Positions 44,867-54,957 are shown, counted from the stretch's first letter. The stretch: 64,000 bases of DNA from Flavivirga jejuensis (GCF_030540765.1 NZ_JAUOEL010000004.1:248001-312000), one strand, 5' to 3'. The notes: a model not told the origin generated them from the sequence alone. Made by a program: numbers and translations.

Positions 44867-47083
44867 ATGAATCTTTCAAAACAACAAACATTTAGTAGAA
44901 GGTCATTCTTAAAAACGTCAGCCTTGGCAAGTGGAGGCATGCTTATTAGTTTTAACTTATTTACAGCCTGTAAATCTGATGTAAAACCGCCCATAGATAT
45001 TAGTCAGTTAAATTTTAATGATTTCAATGCCTTTATAAAGATTTCAGATGAAGGTAAAGTCACTATATTTTCACCCAACCCAGAAATCGGACAAGGCGTT
45101 AAAACATCCATGCCCATGTTAATAGCCGAAGAATTAGATGTAGCTTGGGAAGATGTTTATGTCGAACAAGGTAAGCTTGATACTAAAAACTATACACGAC
45201 AAGTCGCTGGAGGTAGCCAATCCATAAGACATGGCTGGGAACCTTTAAGACAAACAGGAGCCACAGCAAAACAGATGTTAATTAACGCAGCAGCTGTAAA
45301 ATGGGGCGTTGATGCGTCGGAATGCACTGCTAAATTGGGAGTTATAACAAATTCAAAAGGAGAAACGCTAGGTTATGGTGATGTGGTTAAAGATGCTGCT
45401 TTATTAGAAGTTCCAGAAGATGTTACATTAAAACATCCCAAAGATTTTACGATTGTAGGTAATGGAGCAGGAAATGTAGATATCGATAAAATTATAACAG
45501 GAAAACCATTGTTTGGTTTAGATTATAAAGAAGAAGGTATGGTATATGCCTCTGTTTTAAGACCACCAGCTTTTGGACAAGAATTAGAATCTTTTGACGA
45601 TTCGAAAGCAAAAGCTATACCAGGAGTTATAGATGTTATTACCATTGGAGAAAAAGTTAAAGACTATTATAAACAAGATGAAAAGAGTTGGACAGCACAA
45701 ATAAGTGCAAGTAATAAAGTAGCGGTTATAGCAAAAACAACCTGGGATGCTATAAAAGGTATGAAAGCTATTAAAGCAGCTTGGAAAAATGAATCCCCAC
45801 TGGAGAGTACCGAAAATCATGATAAAATATTGTTTGATTTATTAGATGGGGATGTATTTAAAACCAGACGCTCAGACGGCAATGTAAAAAAAGCATTTGC
45901 ACAAGCAGACAAAATTATAGAACGTACGTATGAGGCACCATTTTTACCACATAATTGTATGGAGCCCATGAATTTTTTCGCAAATGTTACAAAAGATAAG
46001 GTACATTTAGTTGGTCCTATACAAACTCCAGAAGCAACAGCAATAGCCATCTCTAGCTTTTTGGGTAGAGCTATTGAAGACATTCAAGTAGAAATGACAA
46101 GAATGGGAGGCGGCTTTGGAAGAAGACTGTACAGTGATTTTGTTTTTGAAGCAGCCGAAATTTCGAATGCGATCAAGAAACCAGTCAAAATGATTTCTAC
46201 CAGAGAAAATGATATGAGTACTGGAGTATATCGTCCATCCACAAAATATAGAATAGCTGCCTCAATAAAAGACGGTAAGCTAACAGGATATCATTTAAAA
46301 GAAGCTTGTATAAATGGAAATATGTATGGTTTAATTCCTCACTTTTTTCCAGCTGGCGCTCTAGAAAATTATCAAGTCGATACAACTCATTATAAAAGTA
46401 ATATTACCACAGGTGCCTGGCGCGCTCCTTTTACGAACTTTTTAGCAAGTGCAGAACAAAGTTTTTTTGATGAAATAGCAGAAGCATTAGGCGTAGACCG
46501 TGTGCAATTTCATATGGATTTATTGGAAAAAGTAAAACAAAACCCAAATCCAAATATAGATTACAATCCAGAAAGATTGCAAGATGTTATAAAATTAGCA
46601 GTCGAAAAATCTCATTGGGGAAAAACCAAAGCAGGCACCTATCAAGGATTTTCGGTATACTATTGTCATAATACCCATGTTGCTGAGGTGGCAGATATTA
46701 CCATGAAAAATGGCCTTCCTATTGTTGAAAAAGTGACTTGTGCCATTGATTGCGGTATCGTTGTAAACCCATTAGGCGCTTTAAATCAAGCAAAAGGAGG
46801 CGTTATTGATGGTGTTGGACATGCTATGTATTCGGATTTCGCTTTTAATCAGGGCGTACCACAATCAAATAACTTTAATACATATCAACTTATTCGTATG
46901 GGACAGACGCCACAAGTAGATGTCCATTTTGTTAAAAGAGATGTTGCTCCAACAGGTTTAGGAGAACCTACATTACCGCCTGTAGGCGCTGCGGTTGCCA
47001 ATGCTATTTATAAAGCAACGGGAAAAAGGTTAAGAAAACAACCTTATATTAATAATCTGAATTTAGAAAAAGTTATTGGGTAA
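44867..47083 (+). CDS. Molybdopterin-binding subunit of an isoquinoline 1-oxidoreductase-like enzyme
   Basis: A 738-residue molybdenum hydroxylase large subunit with a twin-arginine signal (SRRSFLKTSALASGG, R11-R12) and a Cys after it (LFTACKS), so it is probably exported and possibly lipid-anchored. Molybdopterin motifs include MPMLIAEELDV, MTRMGGGFGRR and TGAWRAPFTNFLA. The late GLGEPTLPPVGAAVANAI holds the catalytic Glu that acts on the substrate. It pairs with the [2Fe-2S] subunit upstream. The downstream XdhC and MocA genes would prepare the sulfurated, cytosine-dinucleotide form of the cofactor. Confidence 0.92.
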   Translation: MNLSKQQTFSRRSFLKTSALASGGMLISFNLFTACKSDVKPPIDISQLNFNDFNAFIKISDEGKVTIFSPNPEIGQGVKTSMPMLIAEELDVAWEDVYVEQGKLDTKNYTRQVAGGSQSIRHGWEPLRQTGATAKQMLINAAAVKWGVDASECTAKLGVITNSKGETLGYGDVVKDAALLEVPEDVTLKHPKDFTIVGNGAGNVDIDKIITGKPLFGLDYKEEGMVYASVLRPPAFGQELESFDDSKAKAIPGVIDVITIGEKVKDYYKQDEKSWTAQISASNKVAVIAKTTWDAIKGMKAIKAAWKNESPLESTENHDKILFDLLDGDVFKTRRSDGNVKKAFAQADKIIERTYEAPFLPHNCMEPMNFFANVTKDKVHLVGPIQTPEATAIAISSFLGRAIEDIQVEMTRMGGGFGRRLYSDFVFEAAEISNAIKKPVKMISTRENDMSTGVYRPSTKYRIAASIKDGKLTGYHLKEACINGNMYGLIPHFFPAGALENYQVDTTHYKSNITTGAWRAPFTNFLASAEQSFFDEIAEALGVDRVQFHMDLLEKVKQNPNPNIDYNPERLQDVIKLAVEKSHWGKTKAGTYQGFSVYYCHNTHVAEVADITMKNGLPIVEKVTCAIDCGIVVNPLGALNQAKGGVIDGVGHAMYSDFAFNQGVPQSNNFNTYQLIRMGQTPQVDVHFVKRDVAPTGLGEPTLPPVGAAVANAIYKATGKRLRKQPYINNLNLEKVIG

Positions 47084-47092
47084 TTTTTATCT

Positions 47093-48106
47093 ATGACACA
47101 TGAATTTAAAAACATCGTCAATCAAGCAGCAATAGCTGGTAAAGCAGGCATTAAATCTGTATTAGCATCTGTTGTAGCACTTGATGGATCTTCCTATAGA
47201 AAACCTGGAGTACGCATGCTTATTTTAGAAGATGGCAATATGATTGGTGCTGTGAGTGGGGGCTGTGTAGAAAAGGAAATCTTGTTACAATCAGAATCTG
47301 TTTTTAAGACAGGAGATTCTAAAATAATGACTTACGACGGTAGATATAGATTAGGTTGTGAAGGTGTTTTGTATATTTTAATAGAACTATTTGAGTCCGA
47401 TTTTAAAGACGTGTTTTCTAAAGTAATGAACGACAGAAAGACCTTCGAAATTTGGTCTTATTTTGATAAAAAAGAAGGCGTCATTTCTGGAATAGGGTCT
47501 TGGGTTAAAATGAATAGTTCGTTTTTTTCATTGCAAAGCAATAAGCAAAAACTAAAAGAAAACAAGTCGTTATCACTTTTTAAGCAAAACATGACCCCCT
47601 GTTTTAAACTTGTAATTATAGGAGCAGAGCACGATGCTGTACAATTATGTAAATATGCAGCATTAACAGGGTGGGAGGTTGCTATTATTTCTGGACCATC
47701 AGAGTCTAAATCTATTGCGAATTTCCCTGGCGCTATTAGTTTTCAAGCGGTTTCGGCAGAAAATATGGAAATAGCAGCCATAGATAATCAAACAGCGGTT
47801 GTACTAATGACCCACAATTTTGCTAACGATTTGAGGTATTTAGTACAACTAAAAGAGACTAACCCCGTTTATATTGGTCTATTAGGACCATCGAAACGGC
47901 GGGATGATTTGTTGTCTCAATTTATAGAATATTGTCCAGATGTAAATACTGTCTTTTTAGATACGATTCACGGTCCTGCAGGGCTTAATATTGGTTCTGA
48001 GACCCCACAAGAAATAGCCGTTTCTATTGTGTCGGAAATACTGTCTGTTGCCAGAAAAAAAGACCCTATACCATTAAGTAAAAAAACAGGGAAAATTCAT
48101 TCTTAA
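47093..48106 (+). CDS. XdhC-family cofactor insertion chaperone
   Basis: A 337-residue cytosolic protein. The N-terminal XdhC domain (about 15-75) has VALDGSSYRKPGVRMLI and AVSGGCVEKEILLQS. The C-terminal Rossmann-like domain (about 175-320) has FKLVIIGAEHDAVQLCKYAA and VYIGLLGPSKRRDDLL. XdhC proteins bind and protect the sulfurated molybdenum cofactor and deliver it to hydroxylases. It begins 9 bp after the large subunit gene, so it is in the same operon. Confidence 0.9.
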   Translation: MTHEFKNIVNQAAIAGKAGIKSVLASVVALDGSSYRKPGVRMLILEDGNMIGAVSGGCVEKEILLQSESVFKTGDSKIMTYDGRYRLGCEGVLYILIELFESDFKDVFSKVMNDRKTFEIWSYFDKKEGVISGIGSWVKMNSSFFSLQSNKQKLKENKSLSLFKQNMTPCFKLVIIGAEHDAVQLCKYAALTGWEVAIISGPSESKSIANFPGAISFQAVSAENMEIAAIDNQTAVVLMTHNFANDLRYLVQLKETNPVYIGLLGPSKRRDDLLSQFIEYCPDVNTVFLDTIHGPAGLNIGSETPQEIAVSIVSEILSVARKKDPIPLSKKTGKIHS

Positions 48107-48117
48107 TATATTCAAAA

Positions 48118-48732
48118 GTGCCTAAAGATTCTTTAAATATTCCCATAGTTATTTTAGCTGCTGGTGCGTCAAAACGCATGGGGACTATAAAACAATTGCT
48201 TCCTTGGAGAGAAGGTAATACGTTGTTAGAACATAGCATTGAAATGGCATTAAAAACGAACACGAATCAGGTTTTTGTGGTATTAGGAGCAAATTATGCT
48301 ACGATAAAAAGTAACATAGATAAGTTGCCTGTTACTATTATTAAAAATAAAGATTGGGAATTGGGTTTAGGAAAATCTATAGCCTGTGCTGCCGAATATA
48401 TTTTAAACTTAAAACAAGAGGTTGATGCCGTACTTATTTGTTTAGCAGATCAGCCATTTATAGATCCTGAATTTTTAAATACTTTAATTCAAAACGTTAC
48501 TATTAATACAGGTCAAATAATAGCAAGTTCCTATAAAAATGGCGTTTCTGGTGTTCCAGTGATATTTGATAAGGTCTACCTCTCAGAATTATCAAAACTA
48601 AAGCATGATAATGGCGCTAAAATACTTCTAAAAAAATATGCCCCTTTAGTAAAAGTTTTTAAGCCCGAATTTGAGAATATAGATTTAGATTATAAAGAAG
48701 ATTATGCGAATCTTTATAAAGATCAAATTTAA
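48118..48732 (+). CDS. MocA-like molybdenum cofactor cytidylyltransferase
   Basis: A 204-residue nucleotidyltransferase. The GTG start lies 11 bp after xdhC. Nucleotide-binding LAAGASKRMGTIKQLLPW is at about 14-31, LADQPFID near 118 holds the metal-binding Asp, and SGVPVIF follows. It is expected to join CMP (or another nucleotide) to molybdopterin for the upstream hydroxylase. The operon context supports MocA over other members of the family. Confidence 0.88.
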   Translation: MPKDSLNIPIVILAAGASKRMGTIKQLLPWREGNTLLEHSIEMALKTNTNQVFVVLGANYATIKSNIDKLPVTIIKNKDWELGLGKSIACAAEYILNLKQEVDAVLICLADQPFIDPEFLNTLIQNVTINTGQIIASSYKNGVSGVPVIFDKVYLSELSKLKHDNGAKILLKKYAPLVKVFKPEFENIDLDYKEDYANLYKDQI

Positions 48733-48778
48733 AAAAACTTAAATTTACAGCAATAGCAGTTAAATATAGCAGCGTTTC

Positions 48779-51076
48779 ATGAGCAGATCTCCAATCGATA
48801 AAGCAAATACACCAGAAGAGTTTACAAGCATAAAAACCACAAAACCTGCAACAAACACAGGTGGTTTTAAAGCATTGAAAGCCGCATTTACGCATGTTTC
48901 TAAGTATATGAAACCTACAGATGCTATTAAAATATCAACCAAAATAAATCAAAAAGGCGGATTCGATTGTCCAGGTTGTGCCTGGCCAGACCCAGACGAT
49001 GAACGTTCATTATTAGGTGAATACTGTGAAAATGGTATGAAAGCAATGTCGGAAGAAATGCAAAATAAAACAATCGACTATGCGTTTTTTGCAAACCATT
49101 CCGTTGACGCACTTGCTAACTTATCCGATTTTGAAATTGGGAAATCAGGGCGCCTTTCAGAACCTATGTTTTTAGCAGAAGGTGCATCCCACTATCAGCC
49201 CATATCTTGGGAAACAGCGTTTGAAAAAGTAGGCAAACATTTAAATGCGTTAGATAATCCAGACGAAGCTGTTTTTTACACATCAGGCAGAACCACTAAC
49301 GAAGCAGCTTTCTTATATCAATTGTTTGTTCGGGAATTCGGAACAGCGAACCTTCCAGACTGTTCAAATATGTGTCATGAAGCAAGTGGTAGCGCGCTTT
49401 CTGAAACCTTAGGTATTGGAAAAGGCTCGGTAACATTAGATGATTTATACAAAGCAGAATTGGTTATGGTTATTGGTCAGAATCCAGCAACAAACCATCC
49501 AAGGATGCTAACTGCCTTAGAAAAGTGTAAAAAAAACGGCGGTAAAATTATAGCCATTAACCCATTACCAGAAGCAGGACTTATTAAGTTTACCAATCCG
49601 CAAAATCCAATTAAATTATTAACAGGAGGTACAAAACTAGCCGATGTATTTGTACCAATCACCATCAATGGAGACGTTGCTTTTGTAAAAGCCTTGTTGA
49701 TTAAGTTATTAGAAAAAGAAACATTAGAAGGCAACGTATTTGATAAAGATTTTATTAATGAACATACACATGGTTATGAGGCGTTTATTTCAGACTTAAA
49801 ACAGTTTAATTTTGATGATTGTTTGGCCTTATCTGGGGTTTCTAAATCGACTTTTGATGCTGTATTATATTTAGTTTTAAATAACGAAAAGATAATCATT
49901 TGTTGGGCGATGGGACTCACGCAGCATGAAAATGCGGTTGATAATATACGAGAATTAGTGAATCTATTATTGTTAAAAGGTAGTATAGGAAAAGAAGGTG
50001 CTGGCACCTGTCCCGTACGGGGACATTCTAACGTACAAGGAGATAGAACCGTTGGAATATGGGAATCCGCACCACAAGCCTTTTTAGATAAAATTGAAAA
50101 TAAATACGGTTTTAAACCAACAACAAAACATGGCTATTCTGTAATTGATGCCATTAAAGCCATGAACGAGAAAAAAGCCAAAGTATTTTTTGGCTTAGGT
50201 GGTAATTTTATCTCTGCCGTTCCAGATACAAATTATTCTGCCCAAGGTCTGGCAAATTGTAATTTAACAGTGCATGTAAGTACTAAACTAAATCGATCAC
50301 ATTTAGTTACAGGTAAAGAAGCTTTAATATTACCTTGTTTAGGACGTGCCGAAAAAGATTATCAAAAAACAGGCATTCAAACTCAAAGTGTAGAAAACTC
50401 TATGGGTATTGTATCATCTACCAAAGGTATTTTAGAACCTTGCTCAGACCAACTATTAAGTGAAGTAGCTGTGGTTTGTAATATTGCACATGCCACTTTA
50501 AAAGAACGTTCCAAAATCAATTGGTTGCAATATAAAGATGATTATAATTTAGTACGAGACGACATTCAGGAGGTTGTTGAAGGGTTTCAGGATTATAATA
50601 AAAGACTTAAACAACCCTCTGGATTTTATTTACCAAATGGTGCCAGAGAAAGAAAATTTAAAACAAAAACAGGGAAAGCAAATTTCTCTTTAAATAAATT
50701 ACCAGAATGGAAGCTTAAGGATTCTGAATTAATTATGATGACGATACGTAGCCACGATCAATTTAACACGACTATTTATGGCTTGGACGATCGTTATCGC
50801 GGTGTTTTTAACGAAAGACGGATTATTTTTATGAATCGGGAAGACATGAAAATTAGAAACCTTAAAGAACACCAAGTTGTAAATTTAACTTCAGAATTCA
50901 ATGGTAAACTTAGAAAAGCCAATAGTTTTAAAGTGGTTGGTTACGATATTCCTAAAAACTGCTGTGCCACCTATTTTCCAGAGACTAACGTATTAGTGCC
51001 TATAGATAGTTATGCGCATACTGCTAAAACACCAGCTTCTAAGAGTATTGTTGTTAATGTGGTGGGAGTAGATTAG
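48779..51076 (+). CDS. FdhF/YdeP family molybdopterin oxidoreductase
   Basis: A 765-residue enzyme of the DMSO reductase superfamily, YdeP type. The N-terminal FDCPGCAWPDP is the YdeP signature; the four-Cys pattern of formate dehydrogenases is not seen. Further motifs: FYTSGRTTNEAAFLYQLFVR, NLPDCSNMCHEASGSAL, VIGQNPATNHPRML, GTCPVRGHSNVQGDRTVGI and a C-terminal molydopterin-dinucleotide domain (RSHDQFNTTIYGLDDRYRG). The physiological substrate is unknown for this family; E. coli YdeP is linked to acid resistance. It follows the MocA-like gene by 46 bp. Confidence 0.88.
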   Translation: MSRSPIDKANTPEEFTSIKTTKPATNTGGFKALKAAFTHVSKYMKPTDAIKISTKINQKGGFDCPGCAWPDPDDERSLLGEYCENGMKAMSEEMQNKTIDYAFFANHSVDALANLSDFEIGKSGRLSEPMFLAEGASHYQPISWETAFEKVGKHLNALDNPDEAVFYTSGRTTNEAAFLYQLFVREFGTANLPDCSNMCHEASGSALSETLGIGKGSVTLDDLYKAELVMVIGQNPATNHPRMLTALEKCKKNGGKIIAINPLPEAGLIKFTNPQNPIKLLTGGTKLADVFVPITINGDVAFVKALLIKLLEKETLEGNVFDKDFINEHTHGYEAFISDLKQFNFDDCLALSGVSKSTFDAVLYLVLNNEKIIICWAMGLTQHENAVDNIRELVNLLLLKGSIGKEGAGTCPVRGHSNVQGDRTVGIWESAPQAFLDKIENKYGFKPTTKHGYSVIDAIKAMNEKKAKVFFGLGGNFISAVPDTNYSAQGLANCNLTVHVSTKLNRSHLVTGKEALILPCLGRAEKDYQKTGIQTQSVENSMGIVSSTKGILEPCSDQLLSEVAVVCNIAHATLKERSKINWLQYKDDYNLVRDDIQEVVEGFQDYNKRLKQPSGFYLPNGARERKFKTKTGKANFSLNKLPEWKLKDSELIMMTIRSHDQFNTTIYGLDDRYRGVFNERRIIFMNREDMKIRNLKEHQVVNLTSEFNGKLRKANSFKVVGYDIPKNCCATYFPETNVLVPIDSYAHTAKTPASKSIVVNVVGVD

Positions 51077-51122
51077 GTTTTGCTTTTTAATCTAAAAATT
51101 CTCTGACCCTTGCCTGGTTGCC

Positions 51123-51632
51123 TCACGCTTTTTTACTTTCCAAAATATTTCTTATTTCATCGAAGTCTAAGATTCCACTTTTGGTTATTGCATCAATTGA
51201 TTGGTTAATTGAGATGTAAGCTAAATTTTCATTTAATGAATTATGTGTTTTTCCCATTACATATTCAATCAAGTTTGAGGTTGAGTATAAAATCAGTTCA
51301 ACTTCTGTTGGAATTTCAAAGTCGTCATCTTCTCTTGCTACAACAGGCTCTCTAATTTCATTGTGAAGAGGTTCAATTTTAGCTCCGTTTATTTTGTCAG
51401 ATAAGAAGTTATTCCGTCCATTTATTTTTTTTAAGAGTTTGATTGATTTGTTAATTAAATTCTTATCAATTTTATGATACATTCCAACAACAGAATCTGT
51501 GTATTCAATTCGATTTTCAGAGTTGTAATTATCCCAAATCGGTAATCCAATTTCAATCAATTCGATAGCTAATTCGATTTGATTTTCCTTCTCAAAACTA
51601 TTTATTAATTCAGGTAACTGCATTTTTCTCAT
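51123..51632 (-). CDS. Hypothetical cytosolic protein, mostly helical
   Basis: The preferred start is the ATG at 51632 (MRKMQLPELINSFEKENQIE); the open frame reaches 51671. About 169 residues with no signal peptide. It is helical and acidic, with LAIELIEIGLPIWDNYNSEN and a C-terminal half of ELILYSTSNLIEYVMGK and YISINQSIDAITKSGILDF. It resembles immunity or phage-type helical proteins in style, but I recognise no family. It is convergent with the YdeP-like gene and unrelated to the metabolic operons on either side. Confidence 0.6.
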   Translation of the reverse strand: MRKMQLPELINSFEKENQIELAIELIEIGLPIWDNYNSENRIEYTDSVVGMYHKIDKNLINKSIKLLKKINGRNNFLSDKINGAKIEPLHNEIREPVVAREDDDFEIPTEVELILYSTSNLIEYVMGKTHNSLNENLAYISINQSIDAITKSGILDFDEIRNILESKKA

Positions 51633-51859
51633 ATGTGTGGCAACAATCAAATATACATTCAAATATAACAAAAATCACCTCTAAAATAATATCATATGAA
51701 TTTTGAATGATGTCATTGAATTGTTTAATTCAATTTAATTCAAACCCTCATATTTTAGTTATTAATCAATATACATAGTATCAATTTGAGAAATCTATAA
51801 TAATTCAGGTTATAGCGCAATTTACTTAAGTTATATATTAATAACTAAGTATAATTACT

Positions 51860-51867
51860 TAATTTTG
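51860..51867 (+). promoter_or_regulatory. -7 box (TAATTTTG) of nirB
   Basis: A match to TAnnTTTG, 21 bp before the preferred ATG. It also makes the upstream TTG start at 51865 impossible, since it falls in the promoter. No -33 TTG is seen, consistent with activator control by a NarL-type regulator. Confidence 0.5.
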
Positions 51868-51888
51868 TTTTTCAATAAATACGTAGTT

Positions 51889-54408
51889 ATGTTAAAAATT
51901 ATAGTTGTTGGTAATGGTATGGTAGGGTACAAGTTCTGTGAAAAATTTGTAGCTCACTCTGGTTCTAAAGGATTTGAACTTACTGTTTTTGGAGAAGAAG
52001 TAAGACCAGCTTACGATCGGGTACATCTAAGCGAGTTTTTTGAAAATAGTGATGCCAAAGCATTAGAGATGGCTCCTAGATCATGGTACGAAGAAAACGG
52101 TATCGAATTAATTACCGATGAGCGTATTACAGACATACATCGGTCTTCCAAAAAAATTACAACTAGTAAAGAATTAAACTATACGTACGATTATTTAGTT
52201 TTAGCAACAGGATCTGCGCCTTTTGTGCCCAATATTAGTGGTATAGAAAAGAAAGGTGTTTTTGTTTACAGAACTATAGAAGATTTAGAAGATATGTTGG
52301 CCTATGCCGAGGTTTTAAGATCTAAAAATTCAGAGACAGTAAAAGCAGCTGTATTAGGCGGTGGACTTTTAGGTTTAGAAGCTGCCAAAGCGGTTATGGA
52401 TATGGGGTTTGAACCTCATGTGGTAGAATTTGCACCAAAATTAATGCCAAGGCAATTAGATACACGTGCGAGTAAGGTTTTACAAGAGAAAATAGAATCT
52501 ATAGGTATTAATGTTCATTTATCTAAAGCAACTAATAAAATTCTGGGTGATGATGCTATTACAGGCATGGAGTTTGGAGAATACGATAAAATAGATGTAG
52601 AGATGCTAGTTGTTTCGGCGGGTATCAGACCTAGAGACGAATTAGCAAAAACCTGCGATTTGGAAATGGGAGTAAGAGGCGGTATTGTAGTAAATGATAA
52701 AATGCAAACGTCCGATCCAGAAATTTATGCTATAGGTGAAGTGGCTCTATATAACCAAATGATTTATGGTTTGGTAGCTCCAGGTTACGATATGGCAGAA
52801 GTAGCAGTGAATCAAATTTTAGGTAATTCTGAAGTATTGATGGCAAGTGATATCGATATGTCTACCAAACTTAAGTTAATAGGTGTAGATGTAGCCAGTT
52901 ATGGAGAACCTTTTATGCCAGTAGAAAAAGGCTATTCAATAATTTACGAAAACAAAACAAAAAACTTATACAAACGAATCAATATAAGTCACGATGGTAA
53001 AAAATTGTTAGGAGGTATTTTAGTAGGTGATGCCAGTGATTATAATATGTTTCATCAAATTTATTTAAACGGATTACCAATCCCAGAAGATGCCGAAGAA
53101 TTAATTATAGGAAGCAGAGGAGAAGGCGGTTCATCGTTTGGAAGCGTTATGGACATTCCAGATGCAGCACAAGTGTGTTCTTGTGAAAGCGTTACTAAAG
53201 GAGATATTTGTTGCGCCATTACAGAAGAAGGTTGTGAGAATTTAGGAGACGTTATCACCAAAACAAAAGCAACAACAGGTTGTGGTGGTTGTAAACCTAT
53301 GGTAGTCGATTTGGTTAACGAAACCCTTAAATCACTTGGAAAAGAAGTAAAAGAAACCATTTGTGAGCATTTCGATTTTAATCGTCAAGAATTATACGAT
53401 CTCATTAAAATTAATAAAGTTGCAGATTACAATGAAACCCTTAATCTGTTTGGAGAAGGACATGGTTGTGAAATCTGTAAACCATTAATAGCTTCAATAT
53501 TTGCAAGTATTCATATGGAAACACCTAACCGACAGGTTGGTATTCAAGATACAAACGATCGGTTTTTAGCAAATATTCAACGTAACGGAACGTATTCTGT
53601 GGTGCCAAGAATTCCTGGAGGAGAAATTACACCAGATAAGTTAATTGTTATTGGTGAAGTCGCTAAGAAATACGATTTATATACAAAAATAACTGGTGGA
53701 CAGCGTATCGATTTATTCGGTGCCCAGCTACACGAATTACCACTAATTTGGAAAGAACTTATTGATGCAGGGTTTGAAAGTGGTCATGCCTATGGTAAAT
53801 CACTTCGTACGGTTAAAAGTTGCGTAGGGTCTACTTGGTGTCGTTATGGTATGCATGAAAGTGTGACGTTTGCTATAGAAATTGAAAATCGTTATAGAGG
53901 CTTACGTTCACCACACAAACTTAAAGGAGGTGTCTCTGGGTGTATTCGAGAATGTGCTGAAGCCAGAGGAAAAGATTTTGGATTGATAGCTGTAGACGGC
54001 GGGTGGAATTTATACGTATGTGGAAATGGCGGCGCAACACCAAAACATGCGGTGTTATTAGCAGAACAATTAGATGATGCAACAGCTATTAAATATTTGG
54101 ATAGATTTTTAATGTTCTATATACGTACTGCGGGACCATTAGTAAGAACAGCGCCTTGGTTGGATAAACTAGAAGGAGGCATCGAGTATTTAAGACAAGT
54201 AGTTATAGAAGATTCTCTTGGAATTGCAGAAGATTTGGACATAGAAATGCAAGGTTTGGTTGATAAGTATGAGTGTGAGTGGAAACAAGCGGTTGAAAAC
54301 CCAGAAATGATGAAACGTTTTAAACATTTTGTGAACTCTGATGATACCGATGATAACTTAGTGTTTGTACCAATGCGTGATCAAAAAATGCCGAAAGTTT
54401 GGAGTTGA
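51889..54408 (+). CDS. nirB: NAD(P)H-dependent nitrite reductase, large subunit
   Basis: The preferred start is ATG at 51889 (MLKIIVVGNGMVGYKFCEKF); a longer frame opens with TTG at 51865 inside the promoter. About 839 residues. FAD/NAD(H) domains come first (VVGNGMVGYKF, AVLGGGLLGLEAAKA). The BFD-like [2Fe-2S] region is next (VCSCESVTKGDI, TGCGGCKPMVVDLV and GCEICKP). The sulfite/nitrite reductase half ends with VKSCVGSTWCRYG and SGCIRECAEARGKDFG for siroheme and [4Fe-4S]. It reduces nitrite to ammonia in the cytosol together with NirD, the next gene but one array away. Confidence 0.95.
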   Translation: MLKIIVVGNGMVGYKFCEKFVAHSGSKGFELTVFGEEVRPAYDRVHLSEFFENSDAKALEMAPRSWYEENGIELITDERITDIHRSSKKITTSKELNYTYDYLVLATGSAPFVPNISGIEKKGVFVYRTIEDLEDMLAYAEVLRSKNSETVKAAVLGGGLLGLEAAKAVMDMGFEPHVVEFAPKLMPRQLDTRASKVLQEKIESIGINVHLSKATNKILGDDAITGMEFGEYDKIDVEMLVVSAGIRPRDELAKTCDLEMGVRGGIVVNDKMQTSDPEIYAIGEVALYNQMIYGLVAPGYDMAEVAVNQILGNSEVLMASDIDMSTKLKLIGVDVASYGEPFMPVEKGYSIIYENKTKNLYKRINISHDGKKLLGGILVGDASDYNMFHQIYLNGLPIPEDAEELIIGSRGEGGSSFGSVMDIPDAAQVCSCESVTKGDICCAITEEGCENLGDVITKTKATTGCGGCKPMVVDLVNETLKSLGKEVKETICEHFDFNRQELYDLIKINKVADYNETLNLFGEGHGCEICKPLIASIFASIHMETPNRQVGIQDTNDRFLANIQRNGTYSVVPRIPGGEITPDKLIVIGEVAKKYDLYTKITGGQRIDLFGAQLHELPLIWKELIDAGFESGHAYGKSLRTVKSCVGSTWCRYGMHESVTFAIEIENRYRGLRSPHKLKGGVSGCIRECAEARGKDFGLIAVDGGWNLYVCGNGGATPKHAVLLAEQLDDATAIKYLDRFLMFYIRTAGPLVRTAPWLDKLEGGIEYLRQVVIEDSLGIAEDLDIEMQGLVDKYECEWKQAVENPEMMKRFKHFVNSDDTDDNLVFVPMRDQKMPKVWS

Positions 54409-54412
54409 GTTT

Positions 54413-54538
54413 GAAGTTGGGAGTTAGGAGCTTGAAGTTTGAAGTTGGGAGCTTGAAGTTAGGAGTTGGAAGTTTAAAGTTTGAAGTGGTATATTGAACA
54501 CTGAACACTGAACACTGAACACTGAAAACAGAAAACCA
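54413..54538. repeat. Heptamer array with two consensus types after nirB
   Basis: Eighteen heptamers in register: eleven of the AGTT type (GAAGTTG, GGAGTTA, GGAGCTT), then TATATTG, then four AACACTG and two A-rich units. It begins 5 bp after the nirB stop. AACACTG is the opposite strand of the CAGTGTT heptamers at 28218. Confidence 0.85.
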
Positions 54539-54579
54539 AATAAAGAATAGATTGATTTAAAATATAACCTATTATAAAG

Positions 54580-54957
54580 ATGCAAGATTTACTTAATCAA
54601 TACGAAACAGTAACAGAAACTAGTGTAAAAGAATGGTTTAATGTTGGGGAAGTATCCGATTTTCCAGAAAATAGCGGTGCTTGTATTAAATATAAAACCA
54701 AGCAAATAGCGGTTTATAATTTTAGTAGAACGTCTAAATGGTATGCCGCGCAAAATTTGTGTCCGCATAAAATGGAAATGGTATTGTCTTTAGGAATGAT
54801 AGGGGATAAAGACGATATCCCAAAAGTGGCTTGTCCGATGCACAAAAAGAATTTTTCTTTAGAAGATGGTTCTAACCTGGCAGGAGAAGATTTAAAAATT
54901 GCGACCTATCCTGTTAAAATTGAAAACGGAAATGTGTATATTGGCTTTTCAGATTAA
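54580..54957 (+). CDS. nirD: Nitrite reductase small subunit with Rieske-type ligands
   Basis: A 125-residue Rieske-fold subunit. The ligand pattern is complete: C61-x-H63 (NLCPHKM) and C85-x2-H88 (ACPMHKK), so it probably binds a [2Fe-2S] cluster, unlike E. coli NirD. It partners NirB. It begins 171 bp after nirB, across the heptamer array. Confidence 0.9.
   Translation: MQDLLNQYETVTETSVKEWFNVGEVSDFPENSGACIKYKTKQIAVYNFSRTSKWYAAQNLCPHKMEMVLSLGMIGDKDDIPKVACPMHKKNFSLEDGSNLAGEDLKIATYPVKIENGNVYIGFSD

Noticed and set aside
54580-54957. NirD with Rieske ligands as something exceptional.
   Set aside because: The E. coli protein lacks them, but other bacterial and fungal nitrite reductases keep them, so this is variation within the family.
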